A stretch of DNA of 64,000 bases from Imbricaverruca yamaguchii (taxonomy: Eukaryota; Arthropoda; Thecostraca; Neoverrucidae), in contig JAOTOL010001642.1 in the NCBI GenBank assembly GCA_034440575.1, forward strand, positions 1,736,001-1,800,000, given 5' to 3'. Made by a program: the position numbers and the translations under genes. Under the pieces are notes generated by a model, which had not been told where the DNA came from, did not search any database, and saw only the letters and a list, made by a program, of their open reading frames with translations. Shown here piece by piece: positions 1-12,049 of the stretch (position 1 is the stretch's first letter; the number at the start of each line of letters is the position of its first letter).

Positions 1-617
1 AGATCAATTAAACCCAACTGCCTAAGTTGATCCTATTGTGGCCCTGTCTGTTGTGAAGCCAGACATAAATCGCTGCTCGCATGTTCATTATCCAGGCAAT
101 GTAGTTAGTTGCTGTTCCTCTGAGGCCAATTTAGCACAATTTCTCACGATTTCTTCATCACGCAATTACCAAGACCTCCGACAAGATCTTCCACCTCTCA
201 CAAAATTACGAGAGCACAGGACGCAGCGAACAGCTGGCAGAGAAGACGCAGCGAAGCCGGTCACCACCAAGGCTTCGACGCCACAGGCGCAGCGGAACGG
301 CCATTGCCACGAGCAACACAAAAAGCCGGGCGGTGCCGCAGGCGTGCTGTCCAAGCCGCGCCAACGCCAACTGCTTCATAGCCCAACCAGAAGCCTCGAG
401 ACCAGCCTGCCACTACTTCGACTTCAACCCTTTACTTCTAGCCCCGCTCTGCACTTTCGTCTTCCAGTCTACTCTACACCTCTCAGCTCGACTCCAGTTT
501 GGTCCGGCGGTGCCGCCAACCCTCCCCCCACATACCGCCGACATCTGTATTCTGTAACCGTGTACACCTATCTGTCCTAACCCAACGCCGAACCCACAAC
601 CCTCTACAACACCAGAC
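1..617. other. Flank or 5' region of a decayed LINE, no gene supported
   Basis: This stretch lies upstream of a gag-like reading frame. An open frame of 180 codons at 38-580 has no recognisable domain; its serine/proline/arginine-rich composition fits C-rich non-coding DNA. It may be 5' UTR of the retroelement that follows, but no promoter or target-site duplication is visible, and the 5' end of the element cannot be placed. Confidence 0.4.
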
Positions 618-1806
618 ATGAACTCAGACACACTGGACACACCGACGGGCGACTTCTACCTCTGCCGCCGGGATGACGGGGAGCCAATAGGCTCCCTTGA
701 CCCCTGGACGGTGGAGGAGGAGATCACCCGTCGGACACGACAGCCACTCCACGCACACCAGATACGCTCAGGAGCACTCCTAATACAATCATACACCTTC
801 AGCCACGCAGACATCTTGACACACATCACTGACATCACCGGAATATCTGTCACCATAACACCGGCCGCACATCTCAACAGCTCTCAAGGCATGATCTACG
901 CACGGGAGGTGGCCTGGATGACGAAGGAGGAACTGGCTATCCGATTTAGGAGCCAGGGAATCTCCTCCGTCTAGAGGCCACCTGCGCCAGCACACAAAGA
1001 AAACCCACACACACTCATATTGACGTTCAACACCAGACAGCCACCAACACACGTTAAAGCCGGCTACATTAGGTACAAGGTCACGCCACGAGCACCCCTC
1101 CCCCGACGCTATCGGTACTGCCAGCGGTACGGACACTCGAGGGGGTGCCATGATACAACACCCACCTGCGCAAATTACACAGGACCACACGACATGAGCA
1201 CGTGCACCTCCAGTACACAACTCTGCGTCGGCTGCGGCGGGAACCACGCCTCCCAGGACAGGGCCTGCCCTCGGTGGGCGAAGTAGAAGGAGATTCTCCG
1301 TCTCGTCCACCTTGAGGGCTGGGCCCTGCCGCGGGCAAGGTCGTGGGTCAACAACCAGCAGTCGACGCAAACTTTACAACATCACAGCACATCCATACAC
1401 TCGACACAGACACAAACATCACATACGAGCCCATTACCAACCAAAGAATCTCAGACAGATCCAGCAACCATAATCAGGCCTCAACCCACAACAACAAAAC
1501 AAAACAAACCCCCGACACCACTCACCCACCCATTCAACACATGAACCGCCCCCAGTGCCACAACGAGGATCAAGAAACACATCGCCAGTCCCAGGACCAT
1601 CAGGACCACCAGAACCATTACTGACACCATTCGCAGTGCGCAAAAACCTGCGCGTCCATTTCGAAACCTACACAGACTCAAACGACGACAACAGCTCCGA
1701 AAACACAGTCACTACCCACGCACCCAAAACAAGAGCAAACCACAAACCAAACACCACCGCTACCAACAACAAAAAACGCATCCGCGCCAAATCCTCGCGA
1801 CACTAG
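618..1806 (+). pseudogene. Non-LTR retrotransposon ORF1 (gag-like zinc-knuckle protein), broken
   Basis: One reading frame runs from the ATG at 618 through about 1800 and is interrupted by in-frame stops at 972, 1284 and near 1542. Before the first stop it has the usual I/jockey-type ORF1 pattern ending in an MTKEELAIRFRSQG-like segment. After it comes ILTFN, then a Cys/His cluster at about 1107-1270: YCQRYGH, later CANYTGPH, then CVGCGGNHASQDRACPRW. These are the CCHC knuckles of arthropod jockey/I-clade ORF1 proteins, which bind element RNA. The tail at 1290-1800 is Thr/Gln/Asn-rich and very poor in G. No endonuclease or reverse transcriptase follows; an A-rich 3'-UTR-like segment comes next, so ORF2 has been deleted from this copy. 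Family assignment is firm at the class level only. Confidence 0.8.
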
Positions 1807-2145
1807 CCAATATCCTAACACCCCCGATTACCCAATCTCTCCCCAAGACTGCCCATGATGTGTTTATATAAAAATAGAAGAAAGTACCAAACAAAAGAAA
1901 TAATAGAGAAGAAAATAAAAAAATGACAAAAGAAAGAAAGAAAAAACAAAACAAAAAACAAAGAAAAAAGACAAAAAATCGAAACCATTGCATACCAACT
2001 ATGATTCTTGCAATGTTCACTGAACGGCGATGACCCGACCATAACCCTATACAACCTCTATGGCACCGTCCAGACCACCAGCTCAACTCATCTCTACCTC
2101 GCCTAAACAGCCGAAAGCACCACACGGTGGCAGGCTGGTCAACCT
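1807..2145 (+). mobile_element. A-rich 3' end of the first LINE copy
   Basis: An A/G-rich stretch (about 1867-1985) is followed by a segment at 2027-2145 that is repeated, diverged, at 3488-3832. Shared blocks are a 'gaYgacccgacc..aaccct' start, 'atggcaccg' and the closing 'cggtggcaggctgg'. The same order (A-rich, then this block) occurs after the RNase H-bearing copy, so this is read as the 3' UTR of the same LINE family. In this copy it directly follows ORF1, so the element is internally deleted. Confidence 0.6.
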
Positions 2146-3285
2146 CACCTGCACACACACACTACGATTTCTTCTACAAAACACAACTCATCGCACAACA
2201 CCCATGCACTCAGGCATTAAACCTCCGCACCAAACGCATACACCAACTCATGAACGCAACGCGACTCAAAACTACAATAGGCTGCCGCATCCACCAACAC
2301 GCAACTAGACTACACATCACATTCCCCACAGCAAAAGGACTCCCATCACACACTGCATGATGGAAACACCAATCACCCACAACACCTCTCCTCAGAGACA
2401 AGCCAAAGCACACATACACAGACGCAAAAATACACCAACTATTCATCCTCTTCAAAGCACAATATCCGAACCATTTAACATCATCTACATCATCTACACT
2501 GACGGCTCAAAATCACACACACAGCAGACGGGCACAGCGGCGGTGCTGTACCCCAACGCAGCACCGCCGCGGATCATCCTTCCTGCCCGTCTGCATGGCA
2601 CAGCATCCACCTACACAGCAGAATTATTCGCAATCTTCTCGGCATACTGCACCATCTACAACACCAAAATTGAACACGACATAGCCACGACAGAAGATTA
2701 TGGGCATAACACCCCAACAAAAAAACTAATACAACAGTCCAACCTCCTCCACACGCTAACACACTGACCAGACACGCAAACACGCAACAAACACGCAGAC
2801 ACCGAAGCCAACATAGCCACAACACTACAACAAACCACATCATGCCCACTTTCATAATCCGACTACTACCCCACAATACACCAGGCAATCAACAAAGACA
2901 TTCAACAAACATGGGACACAACAATCACCCAACTACACGAAATACACCCAAAACACGAACTCTGGCACACCATCAACCAAAACACCAGACAAAAAGAACG
3001 CACACTAACACGATTACGTCTCGGACACACTGCACTCACGTACTCCTACCTCTTACAACAACTCCCACGACCACAATGCATAACATGTCAACGAACAATC
3101 ACAATTAAACACATACTCATCTACTGCACCAAATACAGCACCGAAAGACAACCCATCTCAAATTACTGCAACATGAACATCACGAACCAACCAACTAAAC
3201 ATCACGACGCTTCTCAACGATGACCATCCAACATTACTCGAGCACTTCTTCCGCTTTCTCTCTACCACACGCCTAATCCACGAAC
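2146..3285 (+). pseudogene. LINE ORF2 C-terminal fragment: RNase H and zinc-binding tail
   Basis: A 5'-truncated second copy of the same kind of LINE. At about 2490-2690 the frame reads IIYTDGSK, then STYTAELFAIFSA: the first catalytic Asp and the second (Glu) motif of the RNase H domain found in I/jockey-type ORF2. At about 2999-3170 another frame reads LTRLRLGHTALTYSYLL, then a PxCxxC pair and HILIYC, the conserved C-terminal segment of these proteins. Frame changes and stops separate the two, so the copy is dead. The + strand is strikingly poor in G. The domains remove nicks and RNA from the cDNA hybrid during target-primed insertion in active relatives. Confidence 0.8.
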
Positions 3286-3935
<650 letters not shown>

Positions 3936-4168
3936 CAAATTTAAGTCAGGTTTTCCTTTGTGGTATCACTGTGATAGTTCAAAATCGCCGGAATGTGTTT
4001 AATGGAATGCAATAAGCACAACTCAGTCTCACCGTAGCTCGATGGGCTGTGCATGTCATCTGCTGTGTGATTTGCTCCGACTTGCGTACTGGCTGTAGAC
4101 TGTTGGGCATACGTTGTGTACAGTTAAAGGTGGTCAGTGTTGTAAGAGCGGATAACTGACTGCTGCAG

Positions 4169-4237
4169 GGAGACGTGCGGGGAAGAAGCCGGCTACGACG
4201 AGTACGATCCGTCCTACCAGGAGTACTACGAGGAACA
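4169..4237 (+). CDS. Internal exon, Unc-13-like N-terminal region (Tyr/Asp-rich)
   Basis: A 69-base exon between an acceptor ending tgctgcag (4168) and the donor GTGAGTAC at 4238. It is entered with one leftover base and left with two, so skipping it keeps frame. It reads ETCGEEAGYDEYDPSYQEYYEE, the same acidic, tyrosine-rich style as the next exon (YDPAAYYGDYDPAEYDD). The donor octamer is identical to the one closing the next exon at 7057. No exon is visible further left, where LINE debris begins, so earlier exons lie outside the window. Function is inferred only from the linked downstream exon; the splice boundaries are read by eye. Confidence 0.6.
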
Positions 4238-4871
4238 GTGAGTACCGCCCAGCACCGCTTTGGCACGGGGCAGATGGCGTTGTGGTGTGAGCAGGAACAA
4301 CGGAACACAGCCAGCCGCGCAGCGTGCCGGGTTCTCAGAATTGGTGATGACAGCAGCGAGAGAGAGAGAGGAGTCCAATTGTGGCTCGGATTGTGCAGCT
4401 AGCCGGTATCTGGCGAGCACCTGTGATGGTCAGAGCGCTACCATCTGCCGCCATGTAACTGGGCGATGTCGTGTTTCACCGCTGGCCCGCTCACGGGCCA
4501 GCCCTGGCGCACAGCGCCGGCGCTGGTGCTGTGCGCCGCTGTGTATGCACGCCGACACAGCACCGCCCCAGCACCACCCCAGCACCGCCCCAGCACCACC
4601 CCAGCACCACCCCAGCACCACCCCAGCACCACCCCAGCACCACCCCAGCACCACCCCAGCACCGCCCCAGCACCACCCCAGCACCACCCTAGCACCACCC
4701 CAGCACCACCCCAGCACCACCCTAGCACCACCCCAGCACCACCCCAGCACCACCCCAGCACCACCCCAGCACCACCCCAGCACCGCCCCAGCACCACCCC
4801 AGCACCACCCAGCACCACCCCAGCGCCACCACAGCGCCACGGCGGCTAACCAGAACTCGCGTTGGCCGCAG
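4238..4871 (+). repeat. Short intron with an 11-bp minisatellite
   Basis: Between the two Unc-13-like exons. About 4556-4838 holds roughly 25 copies of an 11-base unit (AGCACCACCCC, some with G replacing A). Long Pro/Thr- and Gly/Trp-rich open frames on both strands come from this unit. The acceptor closing the intron is probably ttggccgcag at 4862-4871; a second AG at 4885-4886 would also keep frame. Confidence 0.85.
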
Positions 4872-7056
4872 CGACGCGCAGCAGAGCTACGAGCTCGCCG
4901 ACGGCGACTACGCGCCGCAGTCCGCCCAGTACGATCCGGCGGCCTACTACGGCGACTACGACCCGGCCGAGTACGACGACGCGGCGGCGTACGCGGACGG
5001 CGGCGACCGGACGACGCGCAGCGCCGCCGCCGCCGGCTCCAGTCTTCCGGGCGGTGTCGGCGTCGTGCCGGCCGCCAAGTCGGCGTCGGACGGCTCGGCG
5101 ACGGCGTACGGCCAGGTGCAGACCGGCCACAGTGCGCCGCAGAACGCCTACAGTGCACCACAAACTGCGCACAGTGCACCACAAACTGCGCACAGTGCGC
5201 CTCACAGTGGATACAGTGCGTCTCAGGCTGCGTTCGACGCGGCGCAGCTGACGCCTAGTGAACCGAGGGCCACGTGCGGCGGCGAACGTCAGCCGGATTA
5301 CCGGTCGGACCAGGACGCGTTCAGTGAACGGCAGACGGCCTACAATGAACAGCACACGGCGTACCGTGAACAGCAGACGGCCTACAGTGAACCGCAGGCG
5401 GCCTACAGTGAACCGCAGGCGGCCTACAGTGAACCGCAGGCGGCCTACAGTGAACCGCAGGCGGCCTACAGTGAACCGCAGGCGGCCTACAGTGAACCGC
5501 AGCCGGCCTACAGTGAGCTGCAGACGCGGCAGAGTGGTGCCCAGGCGGGCCTGAACAGTGCACAGGTGGCGTGTAGCGGCGCGCAGTCCGAGCGCCCCGA
5601 CACAACCGGATACGGCGGCATACAGCCGGGCGAGTACGACGACTCGGACCAGGCGACCGAGTACTACGACCCCGAGACGGGCGACTACTTCGACGGGACG
5701 GCGTGGAGCTACTACGACGAGGACAGCAACGAATGGTACTACTACGACGACGCCACCACCTACAACGAGAACTACAACTACGCGTACGACAGCCACGAGC
5801 AGCTGAGCCAGCCGGAGAGCGCGGAGACGCGCGCCGGGCCGAAGGCGTCGTCAACCACAACTCCACGAATTCCGCAGCTGGCTCAGCAGACCAACCAGCG
5901 CAAGCCCGACTTCGGTCTGAGCAGCCTGGGCCTGAACAAGCTGACGTCGTCGCTGGGCCAGATCACGCAGTCGGTGGGCCAAACGGTGCGCAGCGCCGGC
6001 AGCTCCACGTCTCGACCAGGCTCGGCTCAGTCGACGCAGAGTGGAGAGCAGCTGGCCGCGCTCGGCAACAGGGTCGGCACCAAGACCAAGGAGGTCGGCT
6101 CCATGTTCGCCGGCCTGCTGCGCGGCTTCGGCGGCGGCGGCGGCGCCGCCGACGCGCGCCTCGGCAAAGCGCCGGCACAGTCGGCTCCCAACCTGGCGCA
6201 GACGTCGCCGAATCTGGCGCGTAAAGCGTCGGGGTCGTCGACGGCACCCACGCCTTCGTCGACCGAGCCACGTCGCCGATTTTCGAAGCACTCCAGCTAC
6301 GAGCTGGATGGCTCCATCTCGGGCTCGCCGTCGCCTACGCCGCCGCCGCCGCCGCCGTCGCAGCCGGCGCTGCCCGTGCCGTCGGACGACGATGCCATCC
6401 AGGCGTCCATCGCCCGCTACCGCGGCAACGACCCGTACGTGCGGCGCGACGAGTTCTACAGCTCGTCCGACCTGGAGCAGGACCGCGCGCTGCTGGACGG
6501 CCGCGGCGTCCAGGCGGCGCCGGACGGCAGCGGCCTCGTGCGGCGCGACAGCTTCCCGCAGCAGCGGCCGCCGCTGTCGGCGCGCGCCACCGTCGACCGC
6601 CACAGTCCGCTGTACGAGGAGACGGGCGAGGGGACGAGCAGCTCGCGCGGCGACCTGAGCGCCACCGAGGCCTCCTACTCGCCCACCACCAAGTCGCCGT
6701 CGCCGACGGGCACCTCGCCGACGCGCGGCTCGCTCAGCTCTCCGACGCTGGTGATAGCGAAGGCCGAGATCGACCAGGACAAGCTGATCCTGGGCAACTT
6801 CGACCCGGAGGCGCCCGGCCGCCGCAGCAAGGTGACCACGCCCGTGTCGCCGCCGCGCGAGAACGTCATCGAGCCGCACCCGGCCTACCAGAAAGGCGCG
6901 CTGGTCGCCGAGATGGCCGGCCTCGCCGACGCGCACAACAGCGAGACCGAGAAGAAGGTCTCGTTCGAGGACGAGCACGAGCGGTCCGGCAAGAAGCCGA
7001 TGACGGCGCGCGAGCGCTGGTTCTGGGCGTACGAAAAGATCCTGCTGCAGCTCAAC
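4872..7056 (+). CDS. unc-13: Long Unc-13-like N-terminal exon ending in a calmodulin-binding motif
   Basis: A single frame of about 728 codons at ~68% GC. In order it shows: a Tyr/Asp segment (4885-5010); about 20 heptapeptides of the type AYSEPQA/AHSAPQT (5107-5530); a block of four aromatic octamers (5659-5754); a Ser/Gln-rich linker (5880-6060); a poly-Gly stretch (6129-6150); seven prolines (6340-6360); Ser/Pro-rich disordered sequence; a KKVSF motif (6952-6966, resembles a PP1 docking site); and TARERWFWAYEKILLQLN (7003-7056). The last piece matches the amphipathic CaM-binding helix of Munc13-1 (anchor Trp, basic residues, Q-L at the end), which lies upstream of C1. In Unc-13 proteins this helix lets Ca2+/calmodulin tune vesicle priming at presynaptic active zones. 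The exon stops in phase 0 at GTGAGTAC; C1, C2 and MUN exons are not in the window. Family call rests on the CaM helix and overall style; the rest is low-complexity. Confidence 0.68.
5107..5530 (+). repeat. Coding 21-bp tandem repeat (heptapeptide AYSEPQA)
   Basis: Within the long exon. The 21-base unit (gcctacagtgaaccgcaggcg) is near-identical in about six copies at 5380-5515. Flanking units have diverged (AYSAPQT, AHSAPQT, AYNEQHT, AYREQQT, AYSELQT). The period is a multiple of three, so copy-number change preserves frame. Nearly every unit keeps Y/H-S and P-Q or Q-Q. Confidence 0.93.
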
Positions 7057-8503
7057 GTGAGTACCGTAGTGAGAATGTCGCTGTTCACATGTCTGTGGCT
7101 GTGATAAGGTGTGTTTGTGTCATGCGGTGGAGGAGTGTCCTGTGCATATGAGGCTGGAACGTCTGAGATGATGCAGCCACCAATACTGGGAGCGCATCAG
7201 TACGGCACTTGATCGATGTGCATTGCAATCCAGCCGCTGGGTACGCCAGAAAAATGCAGCCTCAGCCCCACAGGTGGACATTTTCTCACAGGCAGACGTG
7301 ATTCTCACGGTAGAATACATCAACATTTAATAGTCCGTCAAGTCAGGTCAAACGTATAGCGAATAAAGTAAATTGCATGTCGCCCAAATATGCCCGATGC
7401 CGATTTGCGTCATGCAGACGCAGACGCATGATTTGCGTCATGCGTCATTCTTTAAAACTATACGAAAAACGTCTTTAGTTTTGGGTGTGGTAAATCATGT
7501 TAAAACGCTTAGCCCACGTATCATTATAGCAAAGGAATTGGTAACTTGGTATTTCTGCTTGAACCTTGAATTAAAACAGAGAAGTGGTGGCATGCTTCAC
7601 GTTGTCGCTAAACACAGACATAATTTGACACACAAGCAGCGCATGAATGTTCTATTTGCTTTCATTGAGACATAATGTACACTCAATTAGGTAACACAAA
7701 GTTTGGCTGTGGAGAGAACAACCAGTTGGGATGAAATATTCGTTATTTTATTCCGAATGACGTTAGCAAGAAAGTTGTTGAAACATTTTGACCAAAACTG
7801 ACGTCATATTCAGCACACGTGTAGAAATAGCAGGCTGAGTATTACCACTGGAGTGCGGAGCGAAGGCTGCAGCAGCTTACAGACGACTGTATGGACGGCT
7901 CTAGTGGTTTGGCAGATCAGCATCAATGGCGGCTGGTGCATGTGGCGGCGCGTGCCGGCCGCTCTGCGAGCCAGACACCGAGTTCCACGTGCATGCACTA
8001 GTGTCGTTCAACCTCTCGTGATTTCGTGATTCGTCCCCCAACGTACGGACCAGTCAAGGTAAAACCGCGGTCGTTTGAGCCGCCGCCTAGTGCTGGCCGA
8101 CACTCGTGACCGGTGCCGTCCGTCGCCGTCACTGCTCGGCCCGAGCCCTGCAGCACACCGCCCTCGGGGGTCCCCGGCTGAGAAGGAGCGGCACCCCGTC
8201 AGGTACCGGCACCGGCGCTGTGACGTCACTCTGCCGAGCTCCACGGACGTCTGGTGCACAACGGGAGCGGATAGTAGTGCCGGATGTCATCACGAGATGT
8301 CGCCAGTGGTGCTTCACTGCTGGACTGCGTGCTGTCCTGCTGATGATTTTGGTTGTCGAACATCGGAGACTGACTGGTGTTGAGCTCCCAACAAGCACGC
8401 ACATACTACGTCTGAATTAAGTCTGGATAATAATGACTTCACACGCGAGGTTATCTTGTAGTGGCATGCAACCACCATTACGGCTCTAACCGGAGCTCCC
8501 TGT
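7057..8503. other. Intron, no exon recognised; GC-rich patch at 8.0-8.35 kb
   Basis: Starts with the donor GTGAGTAC. AT-balanced unique sequence follows. A GC-richer patch at about 8030-8350 has ~100-codon frames on both strands with no recognisable domain. Confidence 0.6.
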
Positions 8504-8504
8504 T

Positions 8505-8596
8505 GGTTCAGGATGTAAGTATAACATGGTCCAGGATGTAAACATAAGATGGTTCAGGATATAAGCATAAAATGGTCCATCATGTAAGCACGAAAT
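8505..8596. repeat. 23-bp tandem repeat, four copies
   Basis: Four diverged 23-base units of the type ggttcaggatgtaagtataacat in direct order. Confidence 0.85.
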
Positions 8597-8774
8597 TAGA
8601 GGTGCAAAAATGTGCTCTCTTGTCCTCAATGGAGGGTAACAAATTGACCTGATAACGCAGCTCCTTGAGGCTTCTGCTCCTGGAGGAGTAATTTTGCATT
8701 TTTGAAAAAGCGTATTACGTATGACAGGATGATCCAGGAAATTATTGATATTACAAGTAGGAGCATGGTTAGAT

Positions 8775-9727
8775 TTAACACGTGCCCTGGAGGGGAGGGG
8801 CGAAATCCGCCCACCCCTCCGGTTTTCGTACATAACTCCAGATTTTGCCATTCGTTATACGCTATTTTCATATACCTGCTTAGAAATGGCCGGCGTGTTG
8901 TTTAAAGTGAGACAAACGGAATTGGCCGACAATTTTTCGAGTTAGGGGGCCGCTAAAACCCAAAAATACGCGCTGATGCGCTTCCCGTATACTGGCAAAA
9001 AGGAAGTGTTCTTAGCGACACTAGCGACATGTTTAATGTATGTTGCTATGCTATGTAGTTTCGAAGTCATGTTAGGTCACTGAGGTCAAGTCAGATCAAA
9101 TTCATAACAGGTTAATGGAACCAAACTTGGTCAACTGGAATGTTGTCATGCATGCAGATGACAGTCATGCGATTGATGCCACTGTGCATGTTACTCCCTA
9201 CACATCCTGCAAACTACTGTCGTCATTCTGAACCTAAGCATTTCCTTACCTTATACACGTACTTCACTGATTTCTTTGCGAAGCCGATTGCGCCGAGCCG
9301 CCCAACGGAGCAGTCAGGCGGGCGGCCCAGTTCCGATAACTGGAGCTGGTAGTGACGTGATAAAGTGATGCTATACAGGTGACTTGAGGTCAAATGCCGG
9401 GTCTCGCATCTGTATTGAATCATTAGTAATGTCAAAAACATCATTGATGCCCACTTTTGAACATTTAAACACAATCATGGCGATCCACAACAATGACAAG
9501 CCAAGCCACGCGAAACCAAACATTTTAAACATTTTTACCACATTTGACCTTGAAGATATTGATCTAAGGCCACGGGATTTGCACACAATAGAGTTCACTA
9601 CCGTACCCATCCACCCTGAGAATTTCGTTGCTCAAGCTTTAAAAGGAGCCGAGATCATAATGGAAGAGGCGGAATCCACCCCCTTCAGTGGGCGTAATTT
9701 TCAGAGGCCCTCCAGGGCACGTGTTAA
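8775..9727. mobile_element. TTAA-flanked inverted-repeat element, short form, copy 1
   Basis: The left end TTAACACGTGCCCTGGAGGG is the exact reverse complement of the right end, a perfect 20-base terminal inverted repeat including the TTAA target site (953 bp total). Just inside each end a GC-rich hairpin forms around 'gaaatcc'/'gaatcc' (aggggcGAAATCCgcccaccc on the left). The interior has no transposase frame. A conserved core reads 'ggttaatggaaccaaacttggtcaactgg'-like and contains an internal TTAA at about 9112. TTAA duplication is the hallmark of piggyBac-type cut-and-paste transposition, so this is best called a non-autonomous (MITE-like) piggyBac-type element. Three more copies occur in the window. 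Confidence 0.87.
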
Positions 9728-11838
9728 TGAGAAGTGGTCCGTTGCGTTTCCTTGACTTGCTAGGTGTGTTGATCGATGCATTATGAGATGAGAATAAATG
9801 TTACCCTAGAGTAATCTCAGTGAAATAAATGAAAAAGGAAGTGAAAAATGAAAAAATCTGCATGTCCGTGGTTACTTCGTGAACCTAAGGTATGGCGCTA
9901 AAGGGTGATATAGCATCTCCGAAGCAGCATGTTCGGGTTGACAGTGCTGGTCGCTCCAAATCCCTTTTCTGCTACTTGAGGAAAGACTCTCTTGGCCGTA
10001 GGTCTCGCCCGCAGAAGCCCATCTGATGAACGGAACGAGATATGTGGTGAATTTAATACAAATTGTATGATGGAAGGGGCTCATTTGTTGCGTAAACCAA
10101 ATGTGGTACATTCTGGGACTTCGGCAAAAGAATGCTACATGCTAATCTGCCAAAATGGATGTGCTACAAGTTCAAAAGCTGCCTGATGATTTAGTGGTTG
10201 GGAATGTGGCGCACTAAGGCCAGGAGAGCTCAGCTGATGACAACAATATTTCTTCACTATTATTTAGCCTCTGTAGTGTCTTCGGGGCAATCAGTTATCG
10301 TTCGAAATCAATTCGCCAAAAAATGGATGGACTTCGTGCGCCACGCTTGTTGATTATTACATGAACACCGCCCGAATACGAAATGGGATTCCTTGTTCTT
10401 ATGAATTCATAATGTGCTATGCTTGGTCGACTCGCTTACATCTTCGTCCGAGGAAGTAATTTATTCTTAAACCCCACTAAGCACAACGATACAACTCAAA
10501 TATATCGTCATGCGAGGCATTCTATCAGTTGAAATTCTGTCGTAAAGATGACGTGAAATCTTATTGAACTTTCGCAGTGCAGGGATGAATATCAACCTCA
10601 CAAGTTCTTCCTAATGCATCATGCGTGCTCAATTAGCAGTTTCCGTTTCATATTGCCTAAGCAGCACTTGAAAAAGCATTGCACCTCCAAGACCAATGCA
10701 CGGGCTAATGGCAGATCTAGGCACCTGGCTTGGCAGAGGCCAAGCTGGCTTGGTAGGCAAGGATCTGCTAGTCTCCAGGTCACTGATAATTAATTGATTC
10801 TCACCTTTTAGAAAATGCATTAAGCAATCATGTACCAATGAGGATGTACAATCTTCATGATAGAAACACATAGCTTGCCAGAGATTCTTCTTGTTTCGGC
10901 TGACAAGTTTGGGGTTGGATCGGTGTATGCAGGATTTGCTACAACAAAATGCTCGGGGCATATTGAGATTTTCAGGTTCATTCTTATGCAGTTCACGCAT
11001 GTAATATGTAGCTTCACGATCGCGGAGATCTTTTCCCATCCACAACAATGACAGAGGCTCTATTACAGTGATGCTGATACCAATGCCACTTGCTATATAT
11101 CATGGATCATCCAAGGCCAGAACTGAAAAAGCGGCCCATACCGTACTTTTGCAATCAGGAAAGTTAACCTCTCCATCAAATTATTCCCTCCCTTTCCTTG
11201 CCGAAAAGTTGAATGATGCTGATTAAAATGACAGCAGATCTAATGTTCTTTGACAGAAATGCCAACGAGTCATGGTCAAGCGACATAAAATATAGCTATT
11301 CACGTCAGAAATAACATGAACTTCTGCTCGCTGAATTCGCACACCCGAAAGGGTTTTGTTTCCACATGCATGATTCCAGGTAGAATCAGAGCCTTGTCCA
11401 GTATGGTTACATATTTACAATATAATTTTTCGTGATTTGTTTATAGCCATTGCACAATACTGTGCTCAATAGAACTATAATGACACCACTTTTTACAAAC
11501 ATTAAATGCAATTTAGTTTTCTCGCATCGAAAGTGCAAATTTGAAGTTTGAAGAAATCTGGAAATTGCTCGAGTTGTTTTCTGCTTATTTTTAATGTGAA
11601 TAAAAACAAAACTTACTGACTTCATTATATTGTTCGGCTTCAGAGGAACAAATCGATACCGAACTTTTTGAAACGGATAAGTACTTAAGTATTCTGCATT
11701 TATTTGAAAAGCTGTGTTTTTGTGCAGTGGCATCGCCTGCGAACGGGATACTTCCCGTGTTTTCCGCGCTCTCGACACATAAATTGGCATCTGCACCTTG
11801 TTTTTATGTAATGCGAAGATCCTTCTGATATTCCTGTT
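9728..11838. other. Unique intron-like sequence, nothing recognised
   Basis: AT-rich sequence with only short open frames, none with a recognisable motif. Confidence 0.6.
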
Positions 11839-11839
11839 G

Positions 11840-11901
<62 letters not shown>

Positions 11902-11957
11902 CACACACATTCACACATTCATATATATATATATAAGCACACACATTCCTGCACACA

Positions 11958-12031
<74 letters not shown>
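11839..12031. repeat. (TA)n microsatellite cluster
   Basis: Three AT-dinucleotide blocks (about 11839-11900, 11921-11935, 11961-12031), the last two preceded by near-identical 'gcacacacattc' linkers, so the block has itself been duplicated. A short GT-rich stretch follows at 12035-12065. Tyr-Ile frames here are artefacts. Confidence 0.97.
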
Positions 12032-12035
<4 letters not shown>

Positions 12036-12049
12036 TGTTTGTATGTGTG

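Noticed and set aside
4430..5866. Long minus-strand frames opposite the CaM exon and its intron
   Set aside because: Antisense shadows of GC-rich coding DNA and an 11-bp repeat; the + strand has the motifs and splice sites.
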